A stretch of DNA of 64,000 bases from Candidatus Dojkabacteria bacterium S2_J21 (GCA_019248085.1 JAEHHF010000001.1:6041-70040), one strand, 5' to 3'. Positions 38,101 to 46,715 are shown, counted from the first letter of the stretch. Numbers and translations are program-made. The notes: generated from the sequence alone by a model not told the origin.

Positions 38101-40726
38101 TAGTGATACTTTCTCCTTTGGAACAAATAACTTCACTATTGACATGTGGGTTTATCTTACAAACACAACAACAGCTTCGCATGGTCTTTATGTACAGCAT
38201 ACAGATAATAGCAACAGAAACCTTTTTTATATTGAGACAACAGCAATTAAATTTTACGCGATGTCAGGCGGAACTGCTCTTGCTAATTATAGTGGTACGC
38301 ATGGTATATCAGCAAATACTTGGGCACATGTTGCTATCGTAAGAAATGGAACAAGTTTAAAAATATACGTTAATGGTAATGAAATAACATTAACTGTAAC
38401 AACTGCGATTGCTTCAAATTCTCTTCCAAATCTTTCATCCGCGCCAAGATGGGGCAGTGCATATTTCAATAGCGCCTGGCGTTATTTGGGTGGATATATG
38501 GATGAAATCAGACTCTCTAATACTGCACTTTCGGCATCTGAGATTCAGGATAATTATTATGCAGGTCTTCAGAGATCGGATGTGGTACATTTTAAAGAAG
38601 ATTCTGTAATCAAATCCGAAGGTGATGGTAGTCGAAGAATCACAGTTGGAAATGGGAATATAGACAAGAACACAGTCGCTCTTTGGCATCTTGATGAAAG
38701 AGGAGGAAGTGGTGCATATATTAAAGACAGTAGTGGTAGCGGACTGCACGGTACTCCAACTGGAACGGTATATTCGAATAGCGGCAAAATAGGCGGGGCG
38801 AGATATTATGATACGGGTACTACAAGGATAGACATAGCAGATCCTGCTCCTTCGGCTTTGAATTTTACTACAACAGCATTCACAGTTGAAGCATGGGTTA
38901 ACATTGATGGCTTTTCCTCGGCTCGATACATCACTAACTGTGACAATGGCTCTGTGGGATGGGGATTCTCAGTCAACACATCTGGGCTACTTCGGTTGAC
39001 TACTCGAGGAACTACGGACAATGAAACTATTGGTACTACGGTTCTTGCCACAGGGCAATGGTATCATGTCGCGGCTGTATTTACCGGTACTGGAGGCCAG
39101 AGAAGACTATATATTAATGGAAATCTCGAAGCCTCTGAAAGCTATACGGGTTCGATAACTACATCAACAGTGGCCTTCACTCTTGGGAATCGTTCAACTA
39201 CATATTACAGAGGGTTTTTAGATGAAATTCGTATATCAAATATAGCAAGAACACAAGATGAAATAGCAAATTCATATAGATTGGGAAGAGATACATATAT
39301 AAACAAGGCGGTTGAGACGAGGAATCTTTCTTCACTAACCACATTACCAATATATGTTGCAGGAGATAGGCCAGGTTCATATTTTAACTTAACGTGGGGC
39401 GAGGAAGAATATTTTAATTATCAAACAGATGCGAATACTGTTGCCTTATGGCATTTGAACGAAGCATCTGGTACGGGTGCATATTTGCTAGATTCTTCCG
39501 GAATGAGTAAGCATGGGACACCCTCGGGAACGACATACACTAGTAGTGGTAAGCTTGGAGGTGCAAGAAGCTTTAATGGAACAAGTGATTACATTAGTAC
39601 AACCGCCACCGGTGTTTCTGGGACGGCAAATAGAACTTTTGAAGCATGGATAAAAACATCTTCAACTGCAAGGCAAGTTGTTGTAGATTGGGGGGGTAGT
39701 TTTGTGGCTGGTCAGAGGTTCCTAGTATACGTGGAAGCTACGACTGGAGTTATTTATGTAAGTAATAATACTGGATATGTTGTAGGTACAAAGGCAGTAA
39801 ATGATGGAAGTTGGCATCATATTGCGGTTGTTTTAAACGGGACAAATAGCACAAATCAGATGATATATATTGATGGCCAAAGAGATGCTATATCTGCTAG
39901 TGTATCACAAGCTCTTAATACAGGAGTCTCCCAAGTTACGATTGGAGAAGATACTATGGTAACACCATCTTTCTGGTTTAATGGTTACATTGATGAGGTT
40001 CGTATATCAAATACCGCTAAAACAGCGTGGGAAATTAGGGAAGCGTATGAAATGAGCCTAAGAACACATGCAGTAGATATAGAATTTGGAGCATACCTAG
40101 CCAGTGGTAACCTCATAACGGGTTCTGGAGACACATCGTTTAGCATAGATGCGACTGTCTATGGATTAGAGGACTTAGGAAGCAGGTTATATGTTGGGGA
40201 AAAAGTTATTGTAAAAGAGAACTATGATGGTACAGAATATATAGCCCAAGGTACTGTATCTGCTATAACTGAAAGTACCGGTGCTGTAACAGTCTCTTCT
40301 TGGGATACGGGTTCTACATTCCCAAGCGCAGGATATACAGTAAATGCAGATGTATTTAAGTGGCAGAGAGAATATATTCCGATTAAACAAAGGACGTTAT
40401 CATATGAGGTTAATGAAACAAATCTCCTAACATTTAGGATAACCAATGGAGATGAAGGAAGAAATATATGGATAGATGATTTGAGGTCAACCTCTGGATA
40501 TCTTTCAGACTATACTGGAGAAGATTTAACCTTTCCATCTAGTGGGAGATATCTCCAGTACAAGGCCATATTTAATACTTGGGACCCGGCTGTGACTCCA
40601 TATATCAGTCAGGTACAACTCGACTATCAAGCAGCTGGTCCTACGATGGATCAAGTTATGAGGCATGGCAAATGGTTTAACAGTAGTGGTGTTAAACAGC
40701 CTTTCTGGTGGGTTGATACTCCCTAA
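35195..40726 (+). CDS. Very large surface protein with Gly-rich domain and four LamG-like domains
   Basis: The 1,843-residue protein has an N-terminal membrane helix (about 11-32) that acts as signal-anchor. An extracellular beta region ends with the RHS-like RVYPIRIDPSI (about 305-315). A glycine-rich domain (about 379-599) carries GGGGGG and GGAGG patches. Four LamG/concanavalin-like jelly-roll domains lie at about 649-870, 912-1126, 1156-1362 and 1412-1622, each with the W-x-E/M-x-E...FNGTSDYI...WYH(V/I)A pattern. A terminal beta domain ends MRHGKWFNSSGVKQPFWW. LamG folds bind sugars or proteins, so adhesion to hosts or polysaccharide is likely. It overlaps the previous gene by 1 nt. Confidence 0.9.
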   Translation: MVKLTAQQKKNILFLGPLVVLLISTLIFYFLVVRVKPNDKILTTSEGVALFSNENPTFNVEFGDKNDPDRQWVRFEAEASATSPFVSGKKNIFTQIGEIFSPSKKSGIEMSLRGVDFSETEETSDIAYDQEVQTVADLLGTEEIKTSTVLAEMGREIGKSDDDQVISKQTIINQGVADGIDLEYQILTGLGLKEEIVINDLEAYRNSCDNGCKLPLNEFVFDLKMDEGVSLKKGWYTIEGRSTETYYFVDSRGKYVAHFLPNYAIDGSGEKTYNVNLEVSEESGGNYEVKVTVASDWLLEENRVYPIRIDPSIVHDDTSDFSGGIFNRAESVTGPKIQIRPDTDCTGGTITTDGLYKVHTFTSGTSTFSCDASIIAEILVVAGGGGGGYGRDPGNGWTSGGGGGGAGGYIYNSSYIVPAGDNTVTIGTGGAGGTASVVHGQNGTASVFGAITADGGGGGGAYTSPNGNNGGSGGGGGAAAGNTYGTGTQGNSGAVGEPFNGNYRGGGGGGAGSSGIAGVTSGNGGGGVTYSISGTSVTYSGGGGGGTYTSSAGSATGGGGAGGVENASGTTGTDNLGGGGGGAGAGTGTGGAGGSGVVIIKYILRQGEASIFGEYISPSMDMGGSMSGATLSWTASGVNTGSGETPYSTTGLVAQWDFNETSGTTADNEGSCGTTCDGTLTNFASTGSQDAANGTGWTSVNKRWGGALMFDGSNDYVSAGDQSQLEPSSVSVAAWVKIIAPQVGVYRRVAGKYNGTTNKGYHLIINGVNGGGPYFQVGNGTSSVSASSPDYSVFDGEWHHLVGTYNGTDLKIYVDGIERGTNTSSAISYGTEAFCIGGNCSTAILSSVIDSVTVYSRALSASEVLTNYQAGNIEFQYRVSADNSTWSDWTSYGTSASDLAWESFDEPYLYNTDTTGLTGYWPMEETSGSSVEDVVGSSSGTATGTTIIDGLYGKGRNFNGTSDYISMSDSDTFSFGTNNFTIDMWVYLTNTTTASHGLYVQHTDNSNRNLFYIETTAIKFYAMSGGTALANYSGTHGISANTWAHVAIVRNGTSLKIYVNGNEITLTVTTAIASNSLPNLSSAPRWGSAYFNSAWRYLGGYMDEIRLSNTALSASEIQDNYYAGLQRSDVVHFKEDSVIKSEGDGSRRITVGNGNIDKNTVALWHLDERGGSGAYIKDSSGSGLHGTPTGTVYSNSGKIGGARYYDTGTTRIDIADPAPSALNFTTTAFTVEAWVNIDGFSSARYITNCDNGSVGWGFSVNTSGLLRLTTRGTTDNETIGTTVLATGQWYHVAAVFTGTGGQRRLYINGNLEASESYTGSITTSTVAFTLGNRSTTYYRGFLDEIRISNIARTQDEIANSYRLGRDTYINKAVETRNLSSLTTLPIYVAGDRPGSYFNLTWGEEEYFNYQTDANTVALWHLNEASGTGAYLLDSSGMSKHGTPSGTTYTSSGKLGGARSFNGTSDYISTTATGVSGTANRTFEAWIKTSSTARQVVVDWGGSFVAGQRFLVYVEATTGVIYVSNNTGYVVGTKAVNDGSWHHIAVVLNGTNSTNQMIYIDGQRDAISASVSQALNTGVSQVTIGEDTMVTPSFWFNGYIDEVRISNTAKTAWEIREAYEMSLRTHAVDIEFGAYLASGNLITGSGDTSFSIDATVYGLEDLGSRLYVGEKVIVKENYDGTEYIAQGTVSAITESTGAVTVSSWDTGSTFPSAGYTVNADVFKWQREYIPIKQRTLSYEVNETNLLTFRITNGDEGRNIWIDDLRSTSGYLSDYTGEDLTFPSSGRYLQYKAIFNTWDPAVTPYISQVQLDYQAAGPTMDQVMRHGKWFNSSGVKQPFWWVDTP

Positions 40727-40728
40727 TC

Positions 40729-40757
40729 TTGGCAATTTTTGATAGGTATAGTATAGT
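40729..40757 (+). promoter_or_regulatory. Promoter of the cyclophilin gene
   Basis: TTGGCA (40729-40734), 17-nt spacer, TATAGT (40752-40757). Transcription should begin near 40764, so the GGAGG at 40758-40762 would mostly lie outside the mRNA and may not act as an SD site. Confidence 0.55.
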
Positions 40758-40768
40758 GGAGGTTACAT

Positions 40769-41431
40769 ATGAGTGGAGTAAAAGATATAGTAAAAGATAA
40801 CAAGAAGATATTGTTACTAGCAGTCGGCTTGTTGGTCGCATGTGTATTTGGCCTTTATTTAACTAAGAGTGGTGGATTTCTAAGTATGGATACAGAGCTG
40901 TCTGACCTTACTAGAGAAACATACTCGCAAGTAGAACAAGTTATGGAAGAAAACATAGATTACAAAGCAATTTTGAAAACATCAGTAGGGGAGATAACCA
41001 TTGATCTCTTAGAGAAAGAAACCCCATTGACTGTTAACAGCTTCCTTTTCCTCGCAGGCAAAAACTATTTCGAAGATATGATCTTCCATAGAGTCATCAA
41101 AGATTTTGTCATACAGACCGGAGACCCTAGTGGTACAGGTACCGGAGGGCCAGGGTATACAGTCAAGAACGAGATTACAGAAAGAAAGTATGCAGCATAT
41201 GTCGTAGGTATGGCGAACTCTGGAGCAGATACCAATGGTTCTCAATTTTTCATAACCTCTGGAAATATCGCAACATCTAACGCAGCATATATGGATGGTA
41301 AATATACAATCTTTGGAGTAGTAACTAAAGGTTTTGCAGTTGTTGATTCCATTGAGAAGGTAGAAACCGATGCAAATGACAAACCAGTTAATGATGTAAA
41401 ACTAGTATCTGTACAGATATTAGAAAATTAA
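40769..41431 (+). CDS. Membrane-anchored cyclophilin-type peptidyl-prolyl isomerase
   Basis: The 220-residue protein has an N-terminal membrane helix (about 14-31), a short linker and a cyclophilin domain (about 60-220). The active-site pattern FHRVIKDFVIQTGDPSGTGTG carries the Arg, Phe and Gln used in catalysis, followed by MANSGADTNGSQFFI, which contacts substrate. The anchor places the domain outside the membrane, where it would help fold secreted proteins. The gene sits right behind two huge surface-protein genes and may assist their folding; that link is inference. Confidence 0.95.
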   Translation: MSGVKDIVKDNKKILLLAVGLLVACVFGLYLTKSGGFLSMDTELSDLTRETYSQVEQVMEENIDYKAILKTSVGEITIDLLEKETPLTVNSFLFLAGKNYFEDMIFHRVIKDFVIQTGDPSGTGTGGPGYTVKNEITERKYAAYVVGMANSGADTNGSQFFITSGNIATSNAAYMDGKYTIFGVVTKGFAVVDSIEKVETDANDKPVNDVKLVSVQILEN

Positions 41432-41450
41432 TCAAAGGTTCATAGGCTGT

Positions 41451-41459
41451 TGGTATAAC
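41451..41459 (+). promoter_or_regulatory. Extended -10 box of a leaderless comEA transcript
   Basis: TGGTATAAC ends 6 nt before the comEA ATG at 41466. It probably drives comEA and both comEC-like genes. Confidence 0.6.
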
Positions 41460-41465
41460 TGATGT

Positions 41466-42152
41466 ATGTCAGTTAAGAAAACCATTTTTTTGTGTATCAG
41501 TTGTTTTGTAGTAGGCCTAGTTTTAGGTTTTCTTTTGGTTAAATATCTTGTCCCAAATATTCAAACACTTGAGGAGAGTTTAAAGGAGGAAAAGGTCTAT
41601 CAAGTCGAGCATAATGTCTGCCCTGAGGAACAAGCTGCCGATACACAATGTAGCATCTTTGTAGATGTTAGTGGGGCACTCAGGGCCCCAGGGGTGTATT
41701 GTTTTGACCCTGGTGATCGAGTAGTAGATGCCGTTAAAAAAGCAGGAGGATTTAGACCAAATACCTCACTAGAATATGTAGCTAGGAGTATCAATCTTTC
41801 CAAAGTGTTAGTGAATAATCAGAAGATATATATACCCTCGAAGGAAGAACTAATCTGCGAGCTAAAACCATTTACATTGGAAGAAGATGTAGTTATTCCT
41901 CCCAATACTGCAGAAGATACCACCATTCCAACAACAAACGAAACTGATGCTACTACAGACCCGGCAACGGAGGATTGTATAAATATCAACACAGCGAATA
42001 TAACAGAGTTAGATAGTCTTGTAGGAATTGGACCATCCACTGCCCAAAAGATTATAGATAATCGACCCTATAATTCCCTTCTAGATCTCCTCAATGTCAG
42101 TGGAATAGGGCAAGCAACCTATGACAAATTTAAAGATAATATCTGTATATAG
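41466..42152 (+). CDS. comEA: ComEA-like DNA-binding competence protein
   Basis: The 228-residue protein has a membrane helix (about 7-28), an SLBB-type domain (about 62-130, VDVSGALRAPGVYCFDPGDRVVDAV), a Thr/Asp-rich linker, and a C-terminal helix-hairpin-helix domain (about 168-228) with ININTANITELDSLVGIG and the second hairpin LNVSGIG. This is the classic ComEA layout: an anchored receptor that binds incoming double-stranded DNA outside the membrane and hands it to ComEC. comEC follows immediately. Four or more extracellular cysteines are present, which could form disulphides. Confidence 0.94.
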   Translation: MSVKKTIFLCISCFVVGLVLGFLLVKYLVPNIQTLEESLKEEKVYQVEHNVCPEEQAADTQCSIFVDVSGALRAPGVYCFDPGDRVVDAVKKAGGFRPNTSLEYVARSINLSKVLVNNQKIYIPSKEELICELKPFTLEEDVVIPPNTAEDTTIPTTNETDATTDPATEDCININTANITELDSLVGIGPSTAQKIIDNRPYNSLLDLLNVSGIGQATYDKFKDNICI

Positions 42153-42153
42153 T

Positions 42154-43809
42154 ATGTTTCACTCTTTTAAGACTATTCTAAACAATTTAGCAAAAAGAGT
42201 GAATGGTCTATGTCGGTATTTGATCGATTTTAAAATTATCACTATTTCCATTTCATACATAATTTTGAATATTCTGATCATCAATATCCTGAGAAACATA
42301 GAGAGTGATATTTCAATTGGTTTGATTCTGGGTCTCGTTGGTGTGATTCTTGTCTTGATTCTCACCCATAGAGCCTTGAGAAACATACGCGCCAAGTCAA
42401 ATCGAACGAAACTGGTTAAAAAGCTGTGTGGGAAATTGTTGTTCTTTCTGAACCTTTTGGTTTTGCTTCTTCTAGTAGGGATATTCACAACACTCCGGCT
42501 TTTGCCATTAAATACGAAAGAGAAAGACAATGTCATTGCCGCCGCAAGTTTCACAGCCAAACGGGCCGATTTTGAGGGTATCGTAACATCTGAGATTACT
42601 CAGAAGCAAACTTACAACACGATAGAGGTAAAACCATTGTCAGATATATACATAGGAGAAGAGGTATTGGAGAGCAAGAGTCAAAAGTTCCTCATAAAGA
42701 TTAAAAAATATGAGAATCCAAGAATAGGAGAAGTGTGTAACATAAAGGGTTTGTTTAAAATGCCAGAAAATTTCGAAGATTTTAACTACAAAGACTACCT
42801 AAAAAATAACAATATATATCTGTTGATGGAATTTCCAGAGATAGCATGTAGCGGAGAACGAGAAGGGTTCGTATTGCGAAATATATTGGTTGATTTCAAA
42901 CAAAAGCTTAACCAAATCATATCTGAGAATATGGAGGAGCCACAGTCTTCATTGTTAATGGGAATAATATTTGGGCAGGACAGATTGTTCAGCGAAAAAT
43001 TCGATAGCAATGTGCGGATGGCTGGGGTGAGCCATATTGTAGCGGCGTCGGGGTACAATATAACGATATTGATATTGGCCGGAAGCAAGCTTTTAAAGTT
43101 CTTACCATTGAAGATACGGCTATTCCTACTTCTGTTCTTAATCTGGGGATTTTGTATCCTCTCAGGCCTTTCTCCGTCCATAGTTAGAGCCTGCATAATG
43201 ACCAGCATAGCCCTCATAGCTATGATCATGGGCAAGAAGAACACCATATACATAACTTTGCCATTGGCTGCGTCTATTTTTGTCCTCATAGAGCCAAGAA
43301 TAGTCTTTGATGTAGGCTTCCAGCTATCAGTAGTGGCCACCTTGGGATTGGTATATCTTCAACCAGCATTAAGTAATATTTGGAAGAAGGTATTCAAGAA
43401 GAGTAGTGGATTTGTTGAAGATACATTGCTTACTACGTTGAGTTGTACGCTTACTACGCTGCCCATAACGATATATACATTCGGTACGGTCTCAATATGG
43501 GCTGTGGTAGCCAATTGTCTCATACTTCCTGTAATCGAGAGCACGATGTTCTTGGGAATATTTGGATTAATATCTCTTAAGTTTTTCCCCTTACTATCAG
43601 TCCTACTATTCGAAGCTTCCAATGTTCAGCTTAAATATTTCGAACTTGTAGTAAATTTGATAGGCAAGATTGGATGGGGGTATTGGGAATTAGAAAAAGT
43701 CGGGATTTTCATACCCATAGTGATATGCGTGTTTTTAATATCGCTTTGTATATATTTCTATCCTGTAGAAGATGAATCTCATAATTTCTATCTTAAAATT
43801 TCTGGTTAA
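42154..43809 (+). CDS. comEC: ComEC membrane channel part (competence domain)
   Basis: The protein is 551 residues from ATG 42154 (1 nt after comEA); an upstream in-frame ATG at 42121 would overlap comEA. Hydrophobic helices flank a soluble OB-like region (about 130-240). The competence domain follows, with GVSHIVAASGYNITIL matching the family's SHLLAISGLHV motif, then PSIVRACIM and about eight further membrane helices. ComEC carries one DNA strand across the membrane. The metallo-beta-lactamase domain that usually forms the C-terminus is a separate, overlapping ORF here. With comEA and radA it suggests working DNA uptake. Confidence 0.93.
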   Translation: MFHSFKTILNNLAKRVNGLCRYLIDFKIITISISYIILNILIINILRNIESDISIGLILGLVGVILVLILTHRALRNIRAKSNRTKLVKKLCGKLLFFLNLLVLLLLVGIFTTLRLLPLNTKEKDNVIAAASFTAKRADFEGIVTSEITQKQTYNTIEVKPLSDIYIGEEVLESKSQKFLIKIKKYENPRIGEVCNIKGLFKMPENFEDFNYKDYLKNNNIYLLMEFPEIACSGEREGFVLRNILVDFKQKLNQIISENMEEPQSSLLMGIIFGQDRLFSEKFDSNVRMAGVSHIVAASGYNITILILAGSKLLKFLPLKIRLFLLLFLIWGFCILSGLSPSIVRACIMTSIALIAMIMGKKNTIYITLPLAASIFVLIEPRIVFDVGFQLSVVATLGLVYLQPALSNIWKKVFKKSSGFVEDTLLTTLSCTLTTLPITIYTFGTVSIWAVVANCLILPVIESTMFLGIFGLISLKFFPLLSVLLFEASNVQLKYFELVVNLIGKIGWGYWELEKVGIFIPIVICVFLISLCIYFYPVEDESHNFYLKISG

Positions 43810-44590
43810 GAATTTCATCTTAACTCTTTCGCTAGCCGTCGCTTTCTACAGGCTTTGTGCTATGCAAGCCTCTGTAAGCCCTTCTCTTGTTTTTCTCAAT
43901 ATCGGGCAGGGTGATGCGACCCTAATTCAACAGGATAGTTTTCAAATGTTGGTGGATACAGGAGCAGATACCTCCATCTTGTTTGAGTTGCCCAAGTACA
44001 TGCCGGCCAATGATCGAACTATAGAGGTGGTCGTGTTAACTCATTCGCATGATGACCATACACAGGGCCTGTTTAACATTCTAAACAACTACCAGGTAGG
44101 AACAATCGTGTACGTCTCTCAATGTTTTGAATCAAAAGATTGGGAATATGTAAGAAGCAACTACGAAGATACCCTGTATGATCTGAACGAAGACTGGAAG
44201 CTTACATATGGCGATATATCAGCCTCTGCAATATATCCCATTAGTACGAACTGCCACTCAAATGTAAATGAAGATTCCATAGTTTTGGAGGTTAAGATCA
44301 AAGAGACCGAGATTTTGTTAATGGGGGACGCGGGATATGAAGCCGAGGAATATTTACTAAAAAATAATTTGGTTGGGCAGGTAGATATTTTGAAGGCAGG
44401 ACATCATTGCTCGAGATCAGCTACAAGTGATATGTTTCTCAGCGAGATTTTTCCATCAATTGCAATTTGTAGCTGTGGCACAGACAATACTTTCGGACAT
44501 CCGCATAGTGAAACAATCGATATTTTGAAAAAGCACAATGTGCAATATTTAGAAACACGCCAAGAAGGTAATATTGTATTTACATTTTAA
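43772..44590 (+). CDS. ComEC-type metallo-beta-lactamase domain as a separate protein
   Basis: The 272-residue protein starts with a hydrophobic segment (about 4-28) and then an MBL fold: FLNIGQGDATLI, LVDTGAD, the metal-binding HSHDDH (about residues 90-95), a later Asp in LLMGDAG, and a histidine pair in KAGHHCSRSA. These match the C-terminal nuclease-like domain of ComEC (DNA internalisation-related competence protein), which degrades the non-transported strand. It overlaps comEC by 38 nt in a different frame. Either comEC is split into two polypeptides or a frameshift separates them; the extra N-terminal hydrophobic helix favours a membrane-tethered separate protein. Confidence 0.9.
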   Translation: MNLIISILKFLVKNFILTLSLAVAFYRLCAMQASVSPSLVFLNIGQGDATLIQQDSFQMLVDTGADTSILFELPKYMPANDRTIEVVVLTHSHDDHTQGLFNILNNYQVGTIVYVSQCFESKDWEYVRSNYEDTLYDLNEDWKLTYGDISASAIYPISTNCHSNVNEDSIVLEVKIKETEILLMGDAGYEAEEYLLKNNLVGQVDILKAGHHCSRSATSDMFLSEIFPSIAICSCGTDNTFGHPHSETIDILKKHNVQYLETRQEGNIVFTF

Positions 44591-44606
44591 AAAGAGTAAG
44601 AATATA

Positions 44607-44615
44607 TGATAGAAT
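44607..44615 (+). promoter_or_regulatory. Extended -10 box for the tRNA-Arg pair
   Basis: TGATAGAAT lies 21 nt before the first tRNA-Arg. Confidence 0.45.
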
Positions 44616-44636
44616 GACGGTATAAATAGCTCTTTT

Positions 44637-44710
44637 GTACCTGTAGCTCAATTGGATAGAGCATTGGTTTGCGGAATCAACGGTTGTCGGTTCGAATCCG
44701 GCCAGGTACG
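44637..44710 (+). tRNA. tRNA-Arg (anticodon GCG)
   Basis: Acceptor GTACCTG/CAGGTAC, anticodon stem TTGGT/ATCAA with loop TTGCGGA, T loop TTCGAAT, discriminator G. Bacteria usually read CGU/CGC/CGA with an inosine-edited ACG anticodon, so an unedited GCG is notable. CCA is not encoded. Confidence 0.93.
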
Positions 44711-44721
44711 CACATCAATAT

Positions 44722-44795
44722 GCACTCGTAGCTCAACTGGATAGAGCATCGGTCTTCGGAACCGACGGTTGCGGGTTCGACTCCCCCCGAGTGCG
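44722..44795 (+). tRNA. tRNA-Arg (anticodon TCG)
   Basis: Acceptor GCACTCG/CGAGTGC, anticodon stem TCGGT/ACCGA with loop CTTCGGA, T loop TTCGACT. The T stem GCGGG/CCCCC has one C-C mismatch. It reads CGA (and CGG), completing the CGN box with the neighbouring GCG tRNA. CCA is not encoded. Confidence 0.92.
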
Positions 44796-44803
44796 TTTTA
44801 AAA

Positions 44804-44809
44804 TATATT
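44804..44809 (+). promoter_or_regulatory. Possible -10 box of a leaderless argS transcript
   Basis: TATATT ends 6 nt before ATG 44816. A TACAAT (44810-44815) abuts the ATG. argS may also be read through from the tRNA-Arg genes. Confidence 0.4.
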
Positions 44810-44815
44810 TACAAT

Positions 44816-46603
44816 ATGATGGATATAGTTCAAACCATACAAGAGAGGTTAGAGAAAGGAGTTCTAAGCTTAAACAGTAGTTTTAGCAGAGAGAGAATCC
44901 AGGTATCGGGTACGGACAATCCAACACATGGTGAATATACTTCAAATATCGCAATGCAGCTTGCCGGAGAACTAAAGAAGTCTCCAAGAGAGGTGGCACA
45001 AATCATTGTAGATAGCTTTGAAAAGGGTACAGAGATTGAGAAAGTAGAAATAGCAGGACCAGGGTTCATAAACTTCTATTTGTCCAATTCATATCTCATG
45101 GACGAGGTTAAGGAAATTCTTAAACAAAAGGATGATTACTTCAAATTAGATGTTAAGAAGGGGAAGAAGATTGTAATCGAATATACCGATCCTAATCCAT
45201 TCAAAATACTCCATGTGGGGCATTTGTATACCAACATAGTCGGAGAGTCTTACGCACGCCTACAGGAGGCTCTAGGGGCCGATGTGAAGCGTGCCATATA
45301 CCAGGGTGATGTTGGATTACATGTAGCCAAAACATTGTGGGGTTTAGAGAAGAAAATGAATGACGAGAATGTTGAGTTTGATGGTTTAGAAGCATTGGAT
45401 TTAACAAGTAGGGTTAAGTATTTAGGTGAAGCATATGTACTAGGAAGCGAATACTATGACGAGAAGGAGGATGGACAAGCACAAGAGGAGATAGATAACC
45501 TGAATTACTACATATTCTCCTTGTGTGTACCTGAACTCCCGGAGAAGGATTTCAGTATTTACGAAAAAAGAGATATCAAAGAGAAGTTTCTAAAGGGAAG
45601 AGAGTGGTGCATGGAATATTTCGAAACCATATACAAGAAATTGGGTACTAAATTTGACTATTACTTCTTAGAAAGCGAAACCAGCAGTATTGGATTAGAC
45701 ATGGTTATGAAGAATATGGAGAAGATATTTAAGCGAGATGCGGGCGCAGTCATATATGAAGGAGAGGAATCAAAAGGCCTACATACAAGGGTTTTTGTAA
45801 ACAAGCATGGTATTCCAACGTACGAGGCGAAGGATTTGGGATTGGCCATAAAGAAGGGGGAATTAATCGACTATGACGAATCGATTATTATTACGGGTAA
45901 AGAACAAGCTGGATATTTCAAAGTGGTATTGGATGCTTTAAGCAAGATAGACAAGGACTTAGCAGAGAAGACTACGCATATTCCTCATGGTTTAATTAAG
46001 TCAGTAGAGGGCAAGAAATTGTCTAGCCGTAAGGGTGTAGCAGGAGCTGAAGAATTGATTGATACTACTGCACAACAGGCTATGGAGATGATGAAGGAGA
46101 ATGGTAGGGTTACTGAGGGTATTGAGGAGAAGAGTCTTAAAATCGCTATTGCAGCTATTAAATATGCATTTCTTAAGGTTGGAGTAGGTAGCGATATCGT
46201 TTTCGATTCTACCAAAGCTTTAAGTTTTGATGGGGACACTGGTCCATATCTCTTGTATGTGTATGCGAGGTGTAAATCTTTGTTAAAAAACAATACAGAA
46301 TTGGAAAATGGAGGAGATATTAGCGTCGATATCCTTGGAAACGCTGCAGTGAAGAGCCTGGTCGAGATGCTTGGCAAATCAAAATGCATACTGCTTAATT
46401 CGGGTGTAAACTACTCACCATCAACATTGTCCCAGTATACCTTCGATCTTGCACAATCTTTTAATAATTTCTACCAACAGGTTTCTGTATTAGAAGCTCC
46501 AGAAAAGGATAGGGCGTCTTTGTTAGCAATCGTACAAGCTACAATGCTAACGATGAAGAATGGGTTAGAACTACTTGGCATAGGGGTAGTGGATGAGATG
46601 TAA
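44816..46603 (+). CDS. argS: Arginyl-tRNA synthetase
   Basis: The 595-residue class Ia synthetase has an N-terminal Add-1 domain (about 1-100) that grips the tRNA elbow, the catalytic core with YTDPNPFKILHVGHL (HIGH form HVGH, about 130), a KMSKS-like GKKLSSRKG (about 400), and a C-terminal DALR anticodon-binding domain ending in ATMLTMKNGLELLGI. Length is normal. ATGs at 44816 and 44819 are in frame. It lies right behind two tRNA-Arg genes, so enzyme and substrates may be co-transcribed. Confidence 0.96.
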   Translation: MMDIVQTIQERLEKGVLSLNSSFSRERIQVSGTDNPTHGEYTSNIAMQLAGELKKSPREVAQIIVDSFEKGTEIEKVEIAGPGFINFYLSNSYLMDEVKEILKQKDDYFKLDVKKGKKIVIEYTDPNPFKILHVGHLYTNIVGESYARLQEALGADVKRAIYQGDVGLHVAKTLWGLEKKMNDENVEFDGLEALDLTSRVKYLGEAYVLGSEYYDEKEDGQAQEEIDNLNYYIFSLCVPELPEKDFSIYEKRDIKEKFLKGREWCMEYFETIYKKLGTKFDYYFLESETSSIGLDMVMKNMEKIFKRDAGAVIYEGEESKGLHTRVFVNKHGIPTYEAKDLGLAIKKGELIDYDESIIITGKEQAGYFKVVLDALSKIDKDLAEKTTHIPHGLIKSVEGKKLSSRKGVAGAEELIDTTAQQAMEMMKENGRVTEGIEEKSLKIAIAAIKYAFLKVGVGSDIVFDSTKALSFDGDTGPYLLYVYARCKSLLKNNTELENGGDISVDILGNAAVKSLVEMLGKSKCILLNSGVNYSPSTLSQYTFDLAQSFNNFYQQVSVLEAPEKDRASLLAIVQATMLTMKNGLELLGIGVVDEM

Positions 46604-46610
46604 ATGCTTA

Positions 46611-46684
46611 CGGGGTGTAGTTCAGTTGGCTAGAACGCTACGTTCGGGACGTAGAGGTCGCTCGTTCAAGTCGAGTCACCCCGA
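46611..46684 (+). tRNA. tRNA-Pro (anticodon CGG)
   Basis: Acceptor CGGGGTG/CACCCCG with the C1-G72 pair typical of proline, anticodon stem CTACG/CGTAG with loop TTCGGGA, T loop TTCAAGT, discriminator A. It lies 7 nt after the argS stop. CCA is not encoded. Confidence 0.95.
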
Positions 46685-46715
46685 GATTCAGATAATCATT
46701 AGATGTGGAGAAGTA

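Noticed and set aside
40758..40762. GGAGG as a Shine-Dalgarno site of the cyclophilin gene
   Set aside because: It abuts the -10 box and would lie upstream of, or at, the predicted transcription start, so it may not be in the mRNA.
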